A stretch of 64,000 nucleotides of DNA, taken from NCBI GenBank assembly GCA_963834015.1, contig CAWIAG010000002.1, positions 558,001 to 622,000 of the forward strand, given 5' to 3'. The translations under genes and the position numbers were made by a program. Source of the stretch: FEN-1297 sp963834015 (lineage in GTDB: Bacteria > Bacteroidota > Ignavibacteria > Ignavibacteriales > Ignavibacteriaceae). The notes under the pieces are model-generated. The model worked only from the letters and a program-made list of their open reading frames with translations, did not search any database and was not told the origin of the DNA. This document shows positions 8,108 through 17,050 of this stretch, piece by piece. The first letter of the stretch is position 1. Each line of letters starts with the position of its first letter.

Positions 8108-9304
8108 CTAAACTTCTTCAACTAATCCCTTTTCCTCTTTTACTTTAAACACTGCAAACTTCAGGTAAGTAGTTTCCGGCATAGCAAGAAGTTCGGGGTG
8201 ATCGGATGATGCACCGTTAAAATAAACAAGTTGTAATTTTCTTCTTGATTTTCTCGCTGCATTTACAATTATTTGAAAAAAGTCCTCTTTGCTTATATGG
8301 TGCGAGCAGGATGAAGTAACTAGAAATCCATCTTCTATTAATTGAAGCGCTCTCTTATTAATTTTTTCATAACCTTTACTTGCAATGGCCACTGTCTTTT
8401 TGCTCTTTGCAAATGCCGGCGGATCCAGCATTACAACATCATATTTTTTTTGTTCACCAACAAGGCGAAAAAGGCAGTCAAAAACATCTTCAGTAAAATA
8501 TTCAGCCTCACATTTAAGCCTGTTCGTTTTAAAATTCTTTTTGGTATTTTCAATTTCTGTTTCTGAAGAGTCTATAAACAAGACTTTCGAGGCACCGGCT
8601 TTAGCAGCATGCAGTCCGAATCCGCCTGAATTACAGAAGCCGTCGAGAACGTTTTTACCCTTAACTATATTTTCTATAAAATACCTGTTATCCCTTTGAT
8701 CAAAATAAAAGCCTGTTTTTTGACCATTATCAAAATCGATAGTATATTTAATTGAACCGTCCGTAATTATCTCTTTTTTCATTTTCCCGAGATATATCTC
8801 ATCTTCCTCAGGCAAGCCTTCGAGTTTGCGAAAATAAGAATCATGCTTGGTAAAAATATTTTCGGCATTAAAATCTTCTTTCAATATTCTTACAATATGT
8901 TCTATGTTTTTCTGCATTCCGTAGGAATATACCTGCAGGACAAATGAATTGTTGTATTTATCTATAATAAGGCCCGGTAGAAAATCGCTCTCGCTAAAGA
9001 CGAGCCGAAATGATTCGAGGCCGGGATAAAAAGTTTTTCTTAGTTTGTAAGCATCCTGAATTTTTTCTTTTAATAGAATATATAAATCATCAATCTTTGA
9101 TTTACTTAACATCCTGACGGCAATCAGAGAATTTTTATTATAAAAACCTGTACCGAAATACGCTTCAGAAGATTCAAATACGTCGATTAGATCGCCATTT
9201 TCGACACTACCATTAATTCCGTCAATTTCATTACTAAAAATCCACTGGTGTCCGTCTTTAAGTCTTTTATCTTCATGGCGTCTTAAATAAAGTTTTGAAA
9301 GCAT
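8108..9304 (-). CDS. rlmI: RlmI-type class I SAM-dependent rRNA (cytosine-C5) methyltransferase
   Basis: A 398-residue protein with an N-terminal PUA domain (residues ~1-75, LYLRRHEDKRLKDGHQWIFS) and a C-terminal Rossmann methyltransferase. The connector has NGQKTGFYFDQRDNRYF, SAM-binding motif I is in VLDGFCNSGGFGLHAAKAGA, motif IV is DPPAFAKSKK, and a Cys sits in the motif VI region TSSCSHH. This matches the RlmI/RlmK-like family that makes m5C in 23S rRNA (m5C1962 in E. coli). The gene stands alone. The target base here is inferred. Confidence 0.88.
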   Translation of the reverse strand: MLSKLYLRRHEDKRLKDGHQWIFSNEIDGINGSVENGDLIDVFESSEAYFGTGFYNKNSLIAVRMLSKSKIDDLYILLKEKIQDAYKLRKTFYPGLESFRLVFSESDFLPGLIIDKYNNSFVLQVYSYGMQKNIEHIVRILKEDFNAENIFTKHDSYFRKLEGLPEEDEIYLGKMKKEIITDGSIKYTIDFDNGQKTGFYFDQRDNRYFIENIVKGKNVLDGFCNSGGFGLHAAKAGASKVLFIDSSETEIENTKKNFKTNRLKCEAEYFTEDVFDCLFRLVGEQKKYDVVMLDPPAFAKSKKTVAIASKGYEKINKRALQLIEDGFLVTSSCSHHISKEDFFQIIVNAARKSRRKLQLVYFNGASSDHPELLAMPETTYLKFAVFKVKEEKGLVEEV

Positions 9305-9376
9305 TTTATTCTCCGTCTCATTTCATAAAACTAATTATATTATTATTTTACCCAAACAATAATAAAAATACTAAAA

Positions 9377-11224
9377 ATGGAAAAAATTTCATTAATAATT
9401 TGTTTTTTATCTTTTCTTACTCTCAATATTTTTCCGCAAAACAATAAATATGCGTGGATCCCCGGTATTCAATTTGAACTACCCTCTCAAAAAAACAACC
9501 TTGAAAATATAGTAAAAGATATAAACAATAAAAAAGAAATTTCTTTTGTTATTGTTTCAGGTAATTTAAGCAAAAATAGTAAATCTGAAGAGATGGATTC
9601 CGCCAAATTAATTCTTGATGAATTACAAGTAACTTACCATATAATCCCAGGTTATGATGACATAAGATTTAATGAAAGTTGCCTTAGAAAATTTAATGAT
9701 TTATGGAATAGTGATAAGTTCGCTTTCAATTCTAACGGAATAGAACATATAGGCTTAAATTGCGGGATTTTTATGAATGAAAGAGGTCATTTCCGGATTG
9801 AAGATTTAGAATGGCTTGACACCACACTTGCTGGGTTACCTGACACAGAACAAGTATTTTTTTATTCTAATTTTCCCGATGAAAATGGAATTGATAATTT
9901 ATTTGAAATTAGCAACAGGCTAAGTACTCACAAAATTAAAACAATTTTATTTAGTTTTCAAAAGCACAATCCGCCCGGTACTGTTAATGGAATCCCTGTT
10001 ATATCAGAAAACTCTGAAATTGTTGATAACAACAAATGGAAATATAAAATAGTTGAAAACGCATATGATTCAGTAATTATTTCGACTGTAAGCGATCAAG
10101 GTATCCTGGAAACACCCATACGTCTGGCAAAAAGTACATTAAAATCCAATCAGATTGATTCGGTTCAATTTATAAACTTTACTTTGAATACCCTGAATAA
10201 TGAAACAAACGTTAAAGCAAATGTATTATGGAAAAAGGAGTTGAAGGAGACTACAATTGCCACTTTAGTGACGTCAGGAAACTACATTTATGAAGCAACT
10301 TTAAATGGGAACATTTTTTGTTTTGGCAACCACGGTGAACAAGTATGGGAGAATAAATCCGGAGAAAGCATTTTAAGCAGACTGGCTGTTAGCGATTCCA
10401 TTATAGTTGCTGGCACAGTAGAGGGGGATTTAATTTCATTTAATACTGAAAACGGGAAAATTATCCAGACAATCGGTTTGAACGAATCCGTTACTTCACC
10501 TCTCCTTACAATAAATGCCGAAAATAACGGCACTTCTACCACAGGTATTATTGCTGGTACTTCACAAGGCTGCCTTTACTGCTATGATATTAAATCGTTT
10601 GAAATGATATGGGAAAATCATTCCGCACATGAATTAATTACATCTGAACCGGTTTTTATAAACGATAGGATTATTTACGGCTGCCGTGACGGGTATATTT
10701 ATTGTATCGATGCAACTTCAGGTATAATTAATTGGAAATTATTGATAAACAATATTGATAAATCACCGATTCAATGTAAGATTGTCTCTGATAATAAAAG
10801 TATTATTGTTGCATCACCAGATAAAAGTATTTCATCTATAGATTTAATGCTTGGTAAAGTTACTTGGAGGAAAGATATTTTTGATGGTTACAATTCTATA
10901 GGAATCAGCAAAAGTAAGGATGATATTTATATAAAAAGCTGCAAGGATAATTTCTTTATAATTGTGGCAAAAAATGGAAAACTTCTAAAAAGTATAAAAA
11001 TTGGCTTCGGTATAGATACTGATCCGGGAAATATTATTGAATGGAATAAAAATATTTTATTCAGTTCTCAAAACGGAATAATTTATTTGATCGATAAGAA
11101 TTATAAGTGCGAACCATTGCTTTTTTTAGGAAATGGGGCTATAAAGAATATTTACAATATTAGAGATAACATATTTGTAGCATCAAATATTGACGGTAAA
11201 ATTGTTGTTTTTAAATTAGAATAA
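9377..11224 (+). CDS. Secreted protein: inactive metallophosphoesterase-like domain plus PQQ-type beta-propeller
   Basis: A 615-residue protein with a signal peptide (MEKISLIICFLSFLTLNIFPQ). Residues ~28-245 follow the outline of a calcineurin-like phosphoesterase: FVIVSGNLS, AKLILDELQVTYHIIPGYDD, FNDLWNSDKFAF and EDLEWLDTTLAG. The metal ligands expected in SGD, GNHD and GHGH are replaced (SGN, GYDD and no counterpart), so it looks catalytically dead. Residues ~265-615 are repeated blades of a PQQ/WD40-like propeller (GNIFCFGNHGEQVWENKSG, GYIYCIDATSGIINWKL). It starts 72 bases from the divergent methyltransferase gene. Function unknown; a binding role is plausible. Confidence 0.72.
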   Translation: MEKISLIICFLSFLTLNIFPQNNKYAWIPGIQFELPSQKNNLENIVKDINNKKEISFVIVSGNLSKNSKSEEMDSAKLILDELQVTYHIIPGYDDIRFNESCLRKFNDLWNSDKFAFNSNGIEHIGLNCGIFMNERGHFRIEDLEWLDTTLAGLPDTEQVFFYSNFPDENGIDNLFEISNRLSTHKIKTILFSFQKHNPPGTVNGIPVISENSEIVDNNKWKYKIVENAYDSVIISTVSDQGILETPIRLAKSTLKSNQIDSVQFINFTLNTLNNETNVKANVLWKKELKETTIATLVTSGNYIYEATLNGNIFCFGNHGEQVWENKSGESILSRLAVSDSIIVAGTVEGDLISFNTENGKIIQTIGLNESVTSPLLTINAENNGTSTTGIIAGTSQGCLYCYDIKSFEMIWENHSAHELITSEPVFINDRIIYGCRDGYIYCIDATSGIINWKLLINNIDKSPIQCKIVSDNKSIIVASPDKSISSIDLMLGKVTWRKDIFDGYNSIGISKSKDDIYIKSCKDNFFIIVAKNGKLLKSIKIGFGIDTDPGNIIEWNKNILFSSQNGIIYLIDKNYKCEPLLFLGNGAIKNIYNIRDNIFVASNIDGKIVVFKLE

Positions 11225-11258
11225 CTAAAGCAGATAAAAAAACATATTCAAATAAATT

Positions 11259-11284
11259 GCCACTGCACAAAGTATGGCAGCGGC
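11259..11284 (-). terminator. Hairpin between convergent genes
   Basis: GCCACTGC (11259-11266) pairs with GCAGCGGC (11277-11284) over 8 bp with one G-U, loop of 10. On the minus strand it is followed by AATTTATTTG, so it fits a terminator for the small His-rich gene (11313-11744). It may also stop the plus-strand propeller gene. Confidence 0.5.
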
Positions 11285-11312
11285 TGTTGATCATCTATAA
11301 CTGTATGTAATT

Positions 11313-11744
11313 TTATAACGGGGCATTTACAACGATATAAACATGTGCAACCGGATCGAACTGGTAGTATATACCTCCAAATAAGAAAAATCTTACACCA
11401 TGGCGGCGGATTACTCTATAACCTCCCGGCAGTACATCAATCCTTGCACCGATAGGGGCAGTTGCTATTACATAACCGTTCGGCCCTTTTTCATAAAAAT
11501 GTCCTCCTCGGTAAAATAAATGCCTGTTGTTTACAACCACATCCCGATAAGCATCATCATGTCTGGGTGCTACCCTTGCATTACCATGATGGACATGATG
11601 AACTACACCATGTTTAACTTGGTGATCCTGGTGAGCATCCACGCCATGTCCGTGATCCTGTGCATAATTTGTCATTGGCAGGAAAAATAAAACTGCCGCT
11701 ACCAGAAAAAGGATGCGACTTAATTTAAATGACTGATTTTTCAT
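11313..11744 (-). CDS. Small exported His-rich protein (DUF6515-like)
   Basis: About 143 residues. The ATG at 11744 (MKNQSFKLSRILFLVAAVLF) starts a clear signal peptide; two further Met codons lie just upstream, to 11759. The mature protein opens with a His-rich stretch (HGHGVDAHQDHQVKHG and HHVHHGNARV), then a compact repeat of Gly/Tyr/Phe strands: LFYRGGHFYEKGPNGYVIAT, PIGARIDVLPGGYRV, FLFGGIYYQFD. This pattern is that of DUF6515-type periplasmic proteins. The His cluster may bind metal, which is inference. It has no operon partner. Confidence 0.68.
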   Translation of the reverse strand: MKNQSFKLSRILFLVAAVLFFLPMTNYAQDHGHGVDAHQDHQVKHGVVHHVHHGNARVAPRHDDAYRDVVVNNRHLFYRGGHFYEKGPNGYVIATAPIGARIDVLPGGYRVIRRHGVRFFLFGGIYYQFDPVAHVYIVVNAPL

Positions 11745-11959
11745 TTTCATTTTCCTCATTTTGTTTTTAGTTATATAGTTAGTTTTTTTATCTTACTATA
11801 ATAAATATGCAGCAAGATAATTTATTTGAAATTTATTTCTGAATATTAGTCAATTCCTTGTATAGTAAGGGTTTAAAAAGAAACAAAACATTAATAAAAT
11901 TTAATGATGTGTTAATATTTCTCAAGATTAGTCGAGAGCCTTGGAATAAATTACATAAC

Positions 11960-12490
11960 TTAAATCATAAACTCTTGCGGGTAAATAACGGTTCCTTTAA
12001 CGCCTTTTAATCCGTCTTTAATAAGTTCATTAATCATAAATACTTCAGAAGGGATATCGAAAAATGCTTTAAGATCATATTTTGCCGCTTCATCAAATCC
12101 TAATTTAGGATAATATTCTGCATGACCCAGAACGACAATGAAATTATAACCTGATTTTACACTTCTTTTTATCCCATCGTTTATTAACTGCGTTCCGATG
12201 CCTTTCCTTTGGTAAACAGGATGTACAGAAATTGGTGCAAGGGCAAAAGATTCGTATAATTTCTCCTGGTCTACAATTATAATTCCTGTTAATAATAGAT
12301 GCCCGACAATTTTATATTCAGTCTCTGCAACTATGGATAACTCTTCTATAAAGTTGGAACTTTTCCTTAACTTACAAACAAGCTAACTCTGTTTATGATG
12401 GCTAAAAGGCAAATCTTTAAAAGCTAATTCAATTAATTTGCCTACTTCTTCATAATCGTTCTGTTTTTCGGTTCTTATAATTATTCCCAT
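11960..12490 (-). pseudogene. GNAT acetyltransferase interrupted by an in-frame amber codon
   Basis: Read through, the frame 12490 to 11960 gives a 176-residue GNAT protein of the YhbS type: MGIIIRTEKQNDYEEVGKLI, LRKSSNFIEELSIVAE, the acetyl-CoA loop VHPVYQRKGIGTQLI, and VVLGHAEYYPKLGFDEA. Codon 36 is TAG (12383-12385) between HHKQS and LVCKLRK, where relatives often have Glu. There is no ATG, GTG or TTG soon after it, so the acetyl-CoA domain cannot be made from a new start. The rest of the frame is intact, so this is a recent nonsense mutation or an error in the sequence. Confidence 0.82.
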
Positions 12491-12666
12491 TTATAATTAT
12501 CTAATTGGCAATCAATAAATTTATATTTCTATGAATAATAAATTATTATTTCATTATTCTATTATTACTTTTTTCTGTATAACATTATCATTAACTATAA
12601 AATTTTTTACTCCGACTATAATTTTTTATAATAATGATAAATATTTGGAGTTAAGCAAGCGTTCTT

Positions 12667-13326
12667 TCAATCAATTCCGTTCCAAAATGTTATTTCATCA
12701 ACACTTAGTCTTAATGTAGGATGTGCCGGTTCCGTTGCTTTCCCAATAGGAATCATTAAAACATTTACATACCGATCGGGAATATTTAAAATTTTTCTAA
12801 GTTTCTCGGTGTTATAACCGATCATAGGGACGGAATCATATCCTTTAGCCTTAGCAGCCAGCATTAATTGCATTGCCGCAAGAGAGCCGTCGATCAAAAC
12901 AAGATCACGTTTCCAGTTCGGGTTCCCATATCGTGAAGATTCTTTTTCAAATGTTTCCTTCACTTTAGCAACTTTAGCATTTTTGAATTCCTCGGTAACA
13001 ATACCTTCTTTAACAGACCGGGAATAGATTAAATCTACTTGTTCATAACCTTTTAAATCGCCAAGTATAATTATTAACGCAGAAGCCTCCAGTACTTGCT
13101 CCTGATCATTACTTACAGTGTAAATCCTTTCTTTTTGTTTTTGATCGGTAATGATTAAAAATCGCCATGACTGCAAGTTATTTCCCGAGGGAGCATAAAC
13201 AGCTTCTTTAATAATCTCTTTAATCTCATCATCGGATATTTTAAAGTCCGGATCATAATGCCTGATCGAATGACGTTCCCTAATTACGTTTGAAAGTTCT
13301 GCGAATTTATTTTCTTTCGTTCCCAT
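12667..13326 (-). CDS. Nitroreductase-family FMN oxidoreductase
   Basis: A 219-residue protein of the nitroreductase superfamily. The N-terminal FMN-binding signature is RERHSIRHYDPDFKISDDEI, followed by AVYAPSGNNLQSWRFLIIT, and later DGSLAAMQLMLAAKAKGYDS and VLMIPIGKATEP. These FMN enzymes use NAD(P)H to reduce nitro groups, quinones or related substrates; the natural substrate is not predictable. The gene is monocistronic between the broken GNAT gene and prmA, with a 208-base gap upstream. Confidence 0.9.
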   Translation of the reverse strand: MGTKENKFAELSNVIRERHSIRHYDPDFKISDDEIKEIIKEAVYAPSGNNLQSWRFLIITDQKQKERIYTVSNDQEQVLEASALIIILGDLKGYEQVDLIYSRSVKEGIVTEEFKNAKVAKVKETFEKESSRYGNPNWKRDLVLIDGSLAAMQLMLAAKAKGYDSVPMIGYNTEKLRKILNIPDRYVNVLMIPIGKATEPAHPTLRLSVDEITFWNGID

Positions 13327-13534
13327 TTAGTAATTCCATTCTATTAAGTTCATATTGTATTGAAATATTGATCGCAAATTTAAAATTGAATTATTATGAA
13401 AATCAACAACTTTAGTTTTCAAATAAATCAAGAAATAAAAAGTTTTTAATTATTTACGCAGATTTAATTAGGAATCCACAATTAACAGAAAACTATTTAT
13501 AAAACCAAATACTAGTCTATTTGAAGGAGAATAC

Positions 13535-14383
13535 TTATAACAATCTCATTTTTAATGCTATCCATTCATCTAAAGATTTTTTCTCAACCAGCTCAAAATT
13601 CATTGAAGAATATTTTTTTACAATATCTTGTTCATCGTTAAAAAGCAATCCCGAGAGAATAAGCAATCCCCCCCTATTTAACCTGTTTTTAATTTCTTCA
13701 GCAATATCCAGTAAAATATTTTTCTGAATATTGGCAGTTATCAGGTCAAAATTATTTTCCGGAATATCTTTTACCTCGCCAAGCTTTACGTTCACTTCTT
13801 TATCCACTAAATTCAGGCAGCAATTTTCTTTCCCGTTTTCATAACACCATTCATCATTATCAACAGCTATTGCCGATTTAGCTCCAAGTTTTACAGCCGC
13901 AATGGCCAGTATACCTGTGCCCGAACCAATATCAAGAACTTTTATTCCATTTATTTCGTTTTCCTCCAGAAATTGCAATACTAATTTAGTTGTTTGGTGC
14001 TCTCCTGTACCAAATGACATTTTAGGATCAATAGTAATAATTATTTGCCCCGGTTTTGATTTGTAATCCTTAAACGTAGGCTTTATTACAAGTTTTTCGG
14101 AAACTTCAATTACCCGGACCGATTTTTCCCACTCTTCATTCCAATTTTTATCCTCAATCAAGTTTTCCTCAATAGAAAAATTAAAAATCATCTTTTCTGC
14201 GACTAATTTTTTTAGTTGATTAGATGTTTTTTCCACTGAAATTGTACTTTCTTCCGCAGCAAAAACTTTTATACAATTTACTTCTTCGTTAATACCAGTT
14301 ATATCAAGCTCCCACATCAGCCCGCTCAATATTTCAGGTATAAAAGGCTCAGCCGTAATATTAAATTCTTTGTAATGTTTCAT
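13535..14383 (-). CDS. prmA: Ribosomal protein L11 methyltransferase
   Basis: A 282-residue SAM-dependent methyltransferase. The N-terminal substrate-recognition domain leads into the PrmA signature KMSFGTGEHQTTKLVLQFL, then SAM motif I VLDIGSGTGILAIAAVKLGA, the acidic end of beta-2 AIAVDND and LITANIQKNILLDI (the NI/NPP-equivalent position). PrmA methylates lysines and the N-terminus of L11. It is 6 bases downstream of the M28 peptidase gene, so the two are probably cotranscribed. Length is normal for the family. Confidence 0.94.
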   Translation of the reverse strand: MKHYKEFNITAEPFIPEILSGLMWELDITGINEEVNCIKVFAAEESTISVEKTSNQLKKLVAEKMIFNFSIEENLIEDKNWNEEWEKSVRVIEVSEKLVIKPTFKDYKSKPGQIIITIDPKMSFGTGEHQTTKLVLQFLEENEINGIKVLDIGSGTGILAIAAVKLGAKSAIAVDNDEWCYENGKENCCLNLVDKEVNVKLGEVKDIPENNFDLITANIQKNILLDIAEEIKNRLNRGGLLILSGLLFNDEQDIVKKYSSMNFELVEKKSLDEWIALKMRLL

Positions 14384-14389
14384 ATTATA

Positions 14390-15382
14390 TTAATTATTGA
14401 ATTTAAGTGAATAAATTAAATACGTAAGGACATTACCCAATTGTTGCAGGGTATTTTTGCTTATGTTCTCCATAGTGTCATTCTCGGAATGCCAATAATT
14501 ACGACGTTTAACTGGTGTATCTGCACCCACAAGGTCGGCATCTATTATATCTGCTGTAATTAATCCAGCATTATTTAAAGGTATATGATCATCGTAAATT
14601 TCCGGACCGCCTTCCTGGGAGAATATTGAATCGTTTTGCTGCTGCGCAATATTCCAGATTAAACTCACAACACCGGGAGCAAACTTATCTGAGTTCCCTT
14701 CTCTTTCAAAAACTGCCTGTTTATCTCCTACTAAATCAAGAAGCACACCAAATGCAGGCATTTTATCAGTCGGATAATTAGCCGCATAATATTTAGCACC
14801 AAGACAAAAATTATTCAAATCATGTTCTTTACCGTAATCCTCTCCGTCGAGAAAAACAAGATCAATACCAAAATTTATTTTATTGCCCTTTAAAATCCGG
14901 GCAAGTTCTAATAATACACCACACCCACTGGCTCCGTCATTAGCACCGAGAATCGGTTTGTCTCTTAAATTAAGTTTAGTTGCATGTTCCGCACGAGGCC
15001 TTGTATCCCAATGTGCATAAAAAATAATCCGGTTTTTGATATTAGGGTTGAACCTTGCAATAATATTAGTTAGTTGAAGTGTTGTACTTTCATAACCGGA
15101 ATAGTTAAAATTTTGTAAATCCACGTATATAGTATATTTTTTTAACTCTTCATGGATATAATTTAATGCAGCCTGATGCCCTTTAGAACCGGGGTCCCTT
15201 GGCCCGAACTTTACTTGGGCCTCAACCTGGTTATAAGCATTACCGGCATCAAATTTAGGTATATCATTATTCTGCAATTCATACAGCGGTTTGGAATCCT
15301 CTTGTTTTATTTCTTTCCTGCATGAATTAAAAAAGATAAAAGTGCCGGACACAATTAATAAAACAATATTTTTTAATTTCAT
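14390..15382 (-). CDS. M28-family zinc peptidase / glutaminyl cyclase-like lipoprotein
   Basis: A 330-residue protein with a lipoprotein signal ending at Cys21 (IFFNSCRK). The M28 zinc-site residues are in order: His-Asp in FYAHWDTRP, Asp in GANDGASGCGVLLELA, Glu in DLVFLDGEDYG, Asp in LLDLVGDK and His in NYWHSENDTM. The short LDGEDYG and HSENDTM motifs are like glutaminyl-peptide cyclotransferases of the same fold. It is anchored on the periplasmic side, and either aminopeptidase or cyclase activity is possible. It is followed directly by prmA. Confidence 0.88.
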   Translation of the reverse strand: MKLKNIVLLIVSGTFIFFNSCRKEIKQEDSKPLYELQNNDIPKFDAGNAYNQVEAQVKFGPRDPGSKGHQAALNYIHEELKKYTIYVDLQNFNYSGYESTTLQLTNIIARFNPNIKNRIIFYAHWDTRPRAEHATKLNLRDKPILGANDGASGCGVLLELARILKGNKINFGIDLVFLDGEDYGKEHDLNNFCLGAKYYAANYPTDKMPAFGVLLDLVGDKQAVFEREGNSDKFAPGVVSLIWNIAQQQNDSIFSQEGGPEIYDDHIPLNNAGLITADIIDADLVGADTPVKRRNYWHSENDTMENISKNTLQQLGNVLTYLIYSLKFNN

Positions 15383-15544
15383 CTTTATCGACGCCTTTTA
15401 TATATATTGTTGTTCCGGATCTAACCTTTCAGGAGACACTTTTACCGAAGCTGGAGCATTTAATTTCAGCCATTAAACGATTGGTTCCAAATTTACATCA
15501 AGCCTTAATAAAAGATTCATATTAAATCTGCATTTCAAAACAAA

Positions 15545-16966
15545 TTACTTATACTTTGCAAGGATATTACAAATTTTATCTTCATAATCTTTGGCAGTTT
15601 TTGTAGTGCTATTAAAATTCTGTAAGATTATTGAAAAACAAATAAGATGACCATTATCGGCTGTTAAATATCCGGAAATGCTTGATACTCCACTTAATGT
15701 ACCAGTTTTAGCATGAACATTATTCTGTGCAGAGGTTCCTTTCATTCTATTCCGTAGTGTTCCATCAATACCTGCAACCGGGAAAGATTCATAAAGCACT
15801 TTATAGAGATCCGGTTTTTGATAGTAGATATATTTAAGTACTTCTAATAATAGTTGTGCCGAAACCAAATTGTAATGTGAAATTCCGGAACCATCCACTA
15901 AACGGTACCCAAGAGGGTTAAGGCCGGTTAATGCAATCAAGCTGTCAATCATCTTTATACCGTTTTCTGAAGTTGCAGGCATACCGAAATATTTTGCAGC
16001 CAAAACACGTAAAGACATTTCAGCCCCAAGGTTATAACTTTCTTTATTTATATAACTGATCATATCGTATAGTGGTCTTTTAAATCTAAAAATATTTTTT
16101 GAATATGAAGGTGCTTTAGCAAAATATTTTTTTTCGGAAATACTAATACCCCTTATCATTAATTTATTTTGAAACAACGTTAAAAAATATAACTGCGGCT
16201 CATATACTTTTGCATACAATGTATCCTGAAGTGAATCAGCTATTGATTTTGCACGTACATTGCCTCTTATTGTTAATATATTTTGGTGATGAAGCCAGTC
16301 TTTATTTAGAATATACGTGTCGGGACTATCTGCTGAAACGGTAACTGAATAATTATTTAATTGAATAAAATCAGACTGCGGAACTAATTGGATATCTGCC
16401 GGTTGCCCTATAATACCTGGCTTTACAACAATCCCAACGGAATTAGCATTAATATCAAGTGGTGTAAGATAAGCGCAATCATCATCCCACATCCAACCTT
16501 TACCCCAGTAAAGAGTGTCCATCATATTAATATCACCAATTAAATTTCCCCGTATTTCCCGGATGCCATTTAATTTAATGACGGAGGCAAGCGAATCTAA
16601 GTCTTCAATGCTAAAACCAGGGTCACATCCGCCAACGACATATAAATCACCAAACAATATTCCATTCTTAATTTCACCGGAATAACATAGAGACGTGGTA
16701 AAATTATAGTCCTTTCCTAAATATACCAAGGCAGCGGATGTAGTCAATATCTTCATATTGGATGCCGGCCGTAGCAGCAATTTTTCATTTTTGCCGTATA
16801 ATTTCTTGTTACCTGAAATATCATAGACGTCGATTGCTATTTGTGTAGTATCGAAAAAGCTACCAGCAAACAATGAATCAATTCGTGATCTTAATTGAAA
16901 AACATTCGGTTGGGGAAATATTGATTGGATGAAAAGAACTGATAAAATAATTAGATACAATTTCAT
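15545..16966 (-). CDS. dacB: PBP4-type D-alanyl-D-alanine carboxypeptidase/endopeptidase
   Basis: About 473 residues from the ATG at 16966, which begins a signal peptide (MKLYLIILSVLFIQSIFPQ); an upstream in-frame start at 17038 would add 24 charged residues. The S13 family motifs are present: the nucleophile Ser-x-x-Lys in LRPASNMKILTTSAAL, SxN in ESYNLGAEMSL and KTG in NVHAKTGTLSGVSSISGY. The domain insert typical of class C PBPs lies between them. It trims or cleaves peptidoglycan cross-links in the periplasm. The radical-SAM/TatD gene ends its neighbour region upstream on the same strand. Confidence 0.92.
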   Translation of the reverse strand: MKLYLIILSVLFIQSIFPQPNVFQLRSRIDSLFAGSFFDTTQIAIDVYDISGNKKLYGKNEKLLLRPASNMKILTTSAALVYLGKDYNFTTSLCYSGEIKNGILFGDLYVVGGCDPGFSIEDLDSLASVIKLNGIREIRGNLIGDINMMDTLYWGKGWMWDDDCAYLTPLDINANSVGIVVKPGIIGQPADIQLVPQSDFIQLNNYSVTVSADSPDTYILNKDWLHHQNILTIRGNVRAKSIADSLQDTLYAKVYEPQLYFLTLFQNKLMIRGISISEKKYFAKAPSYSKNIFRFKRPLYDMISYINKESYNLGAEMSLRVLAAKYFGMPATSENGIKMIDSLIALTGLNPLGYRLVDGSGISHYNLVSAQLLLEVLKYIYYQKPDLYKVLYESFPVAGIDGTLRNRMKGTSAQNNVHAKTGTLSGVSSISGYLTADNGHLICFSIILQNFNSTTKTAKDYEDKICNILAKYK

Positions 16967-17050
16967 ATTAATTTTCTTTAGTGTTCCAGGCTTCGTTTTA
17001 GGAACGAAAAATAAAAAATATTTTCCCTTTTGCGGCAATTATTCTGAATT

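Noticed and set aside
12531..12719. A plus-strand frame of 62 codons next to the nitroreductase.
   Set aside because: It overlaps the nitroreductase gene end and has only Phe/Ile/Leu-rich AT-biased sequence with no domain or operon context.
15383..15544. Protein-like 24-codon fragment (LNAPASVKVSPERLDPEQQYI) upstream of the M28 gene.
   Set aside because: Too short and without start; could be chance.
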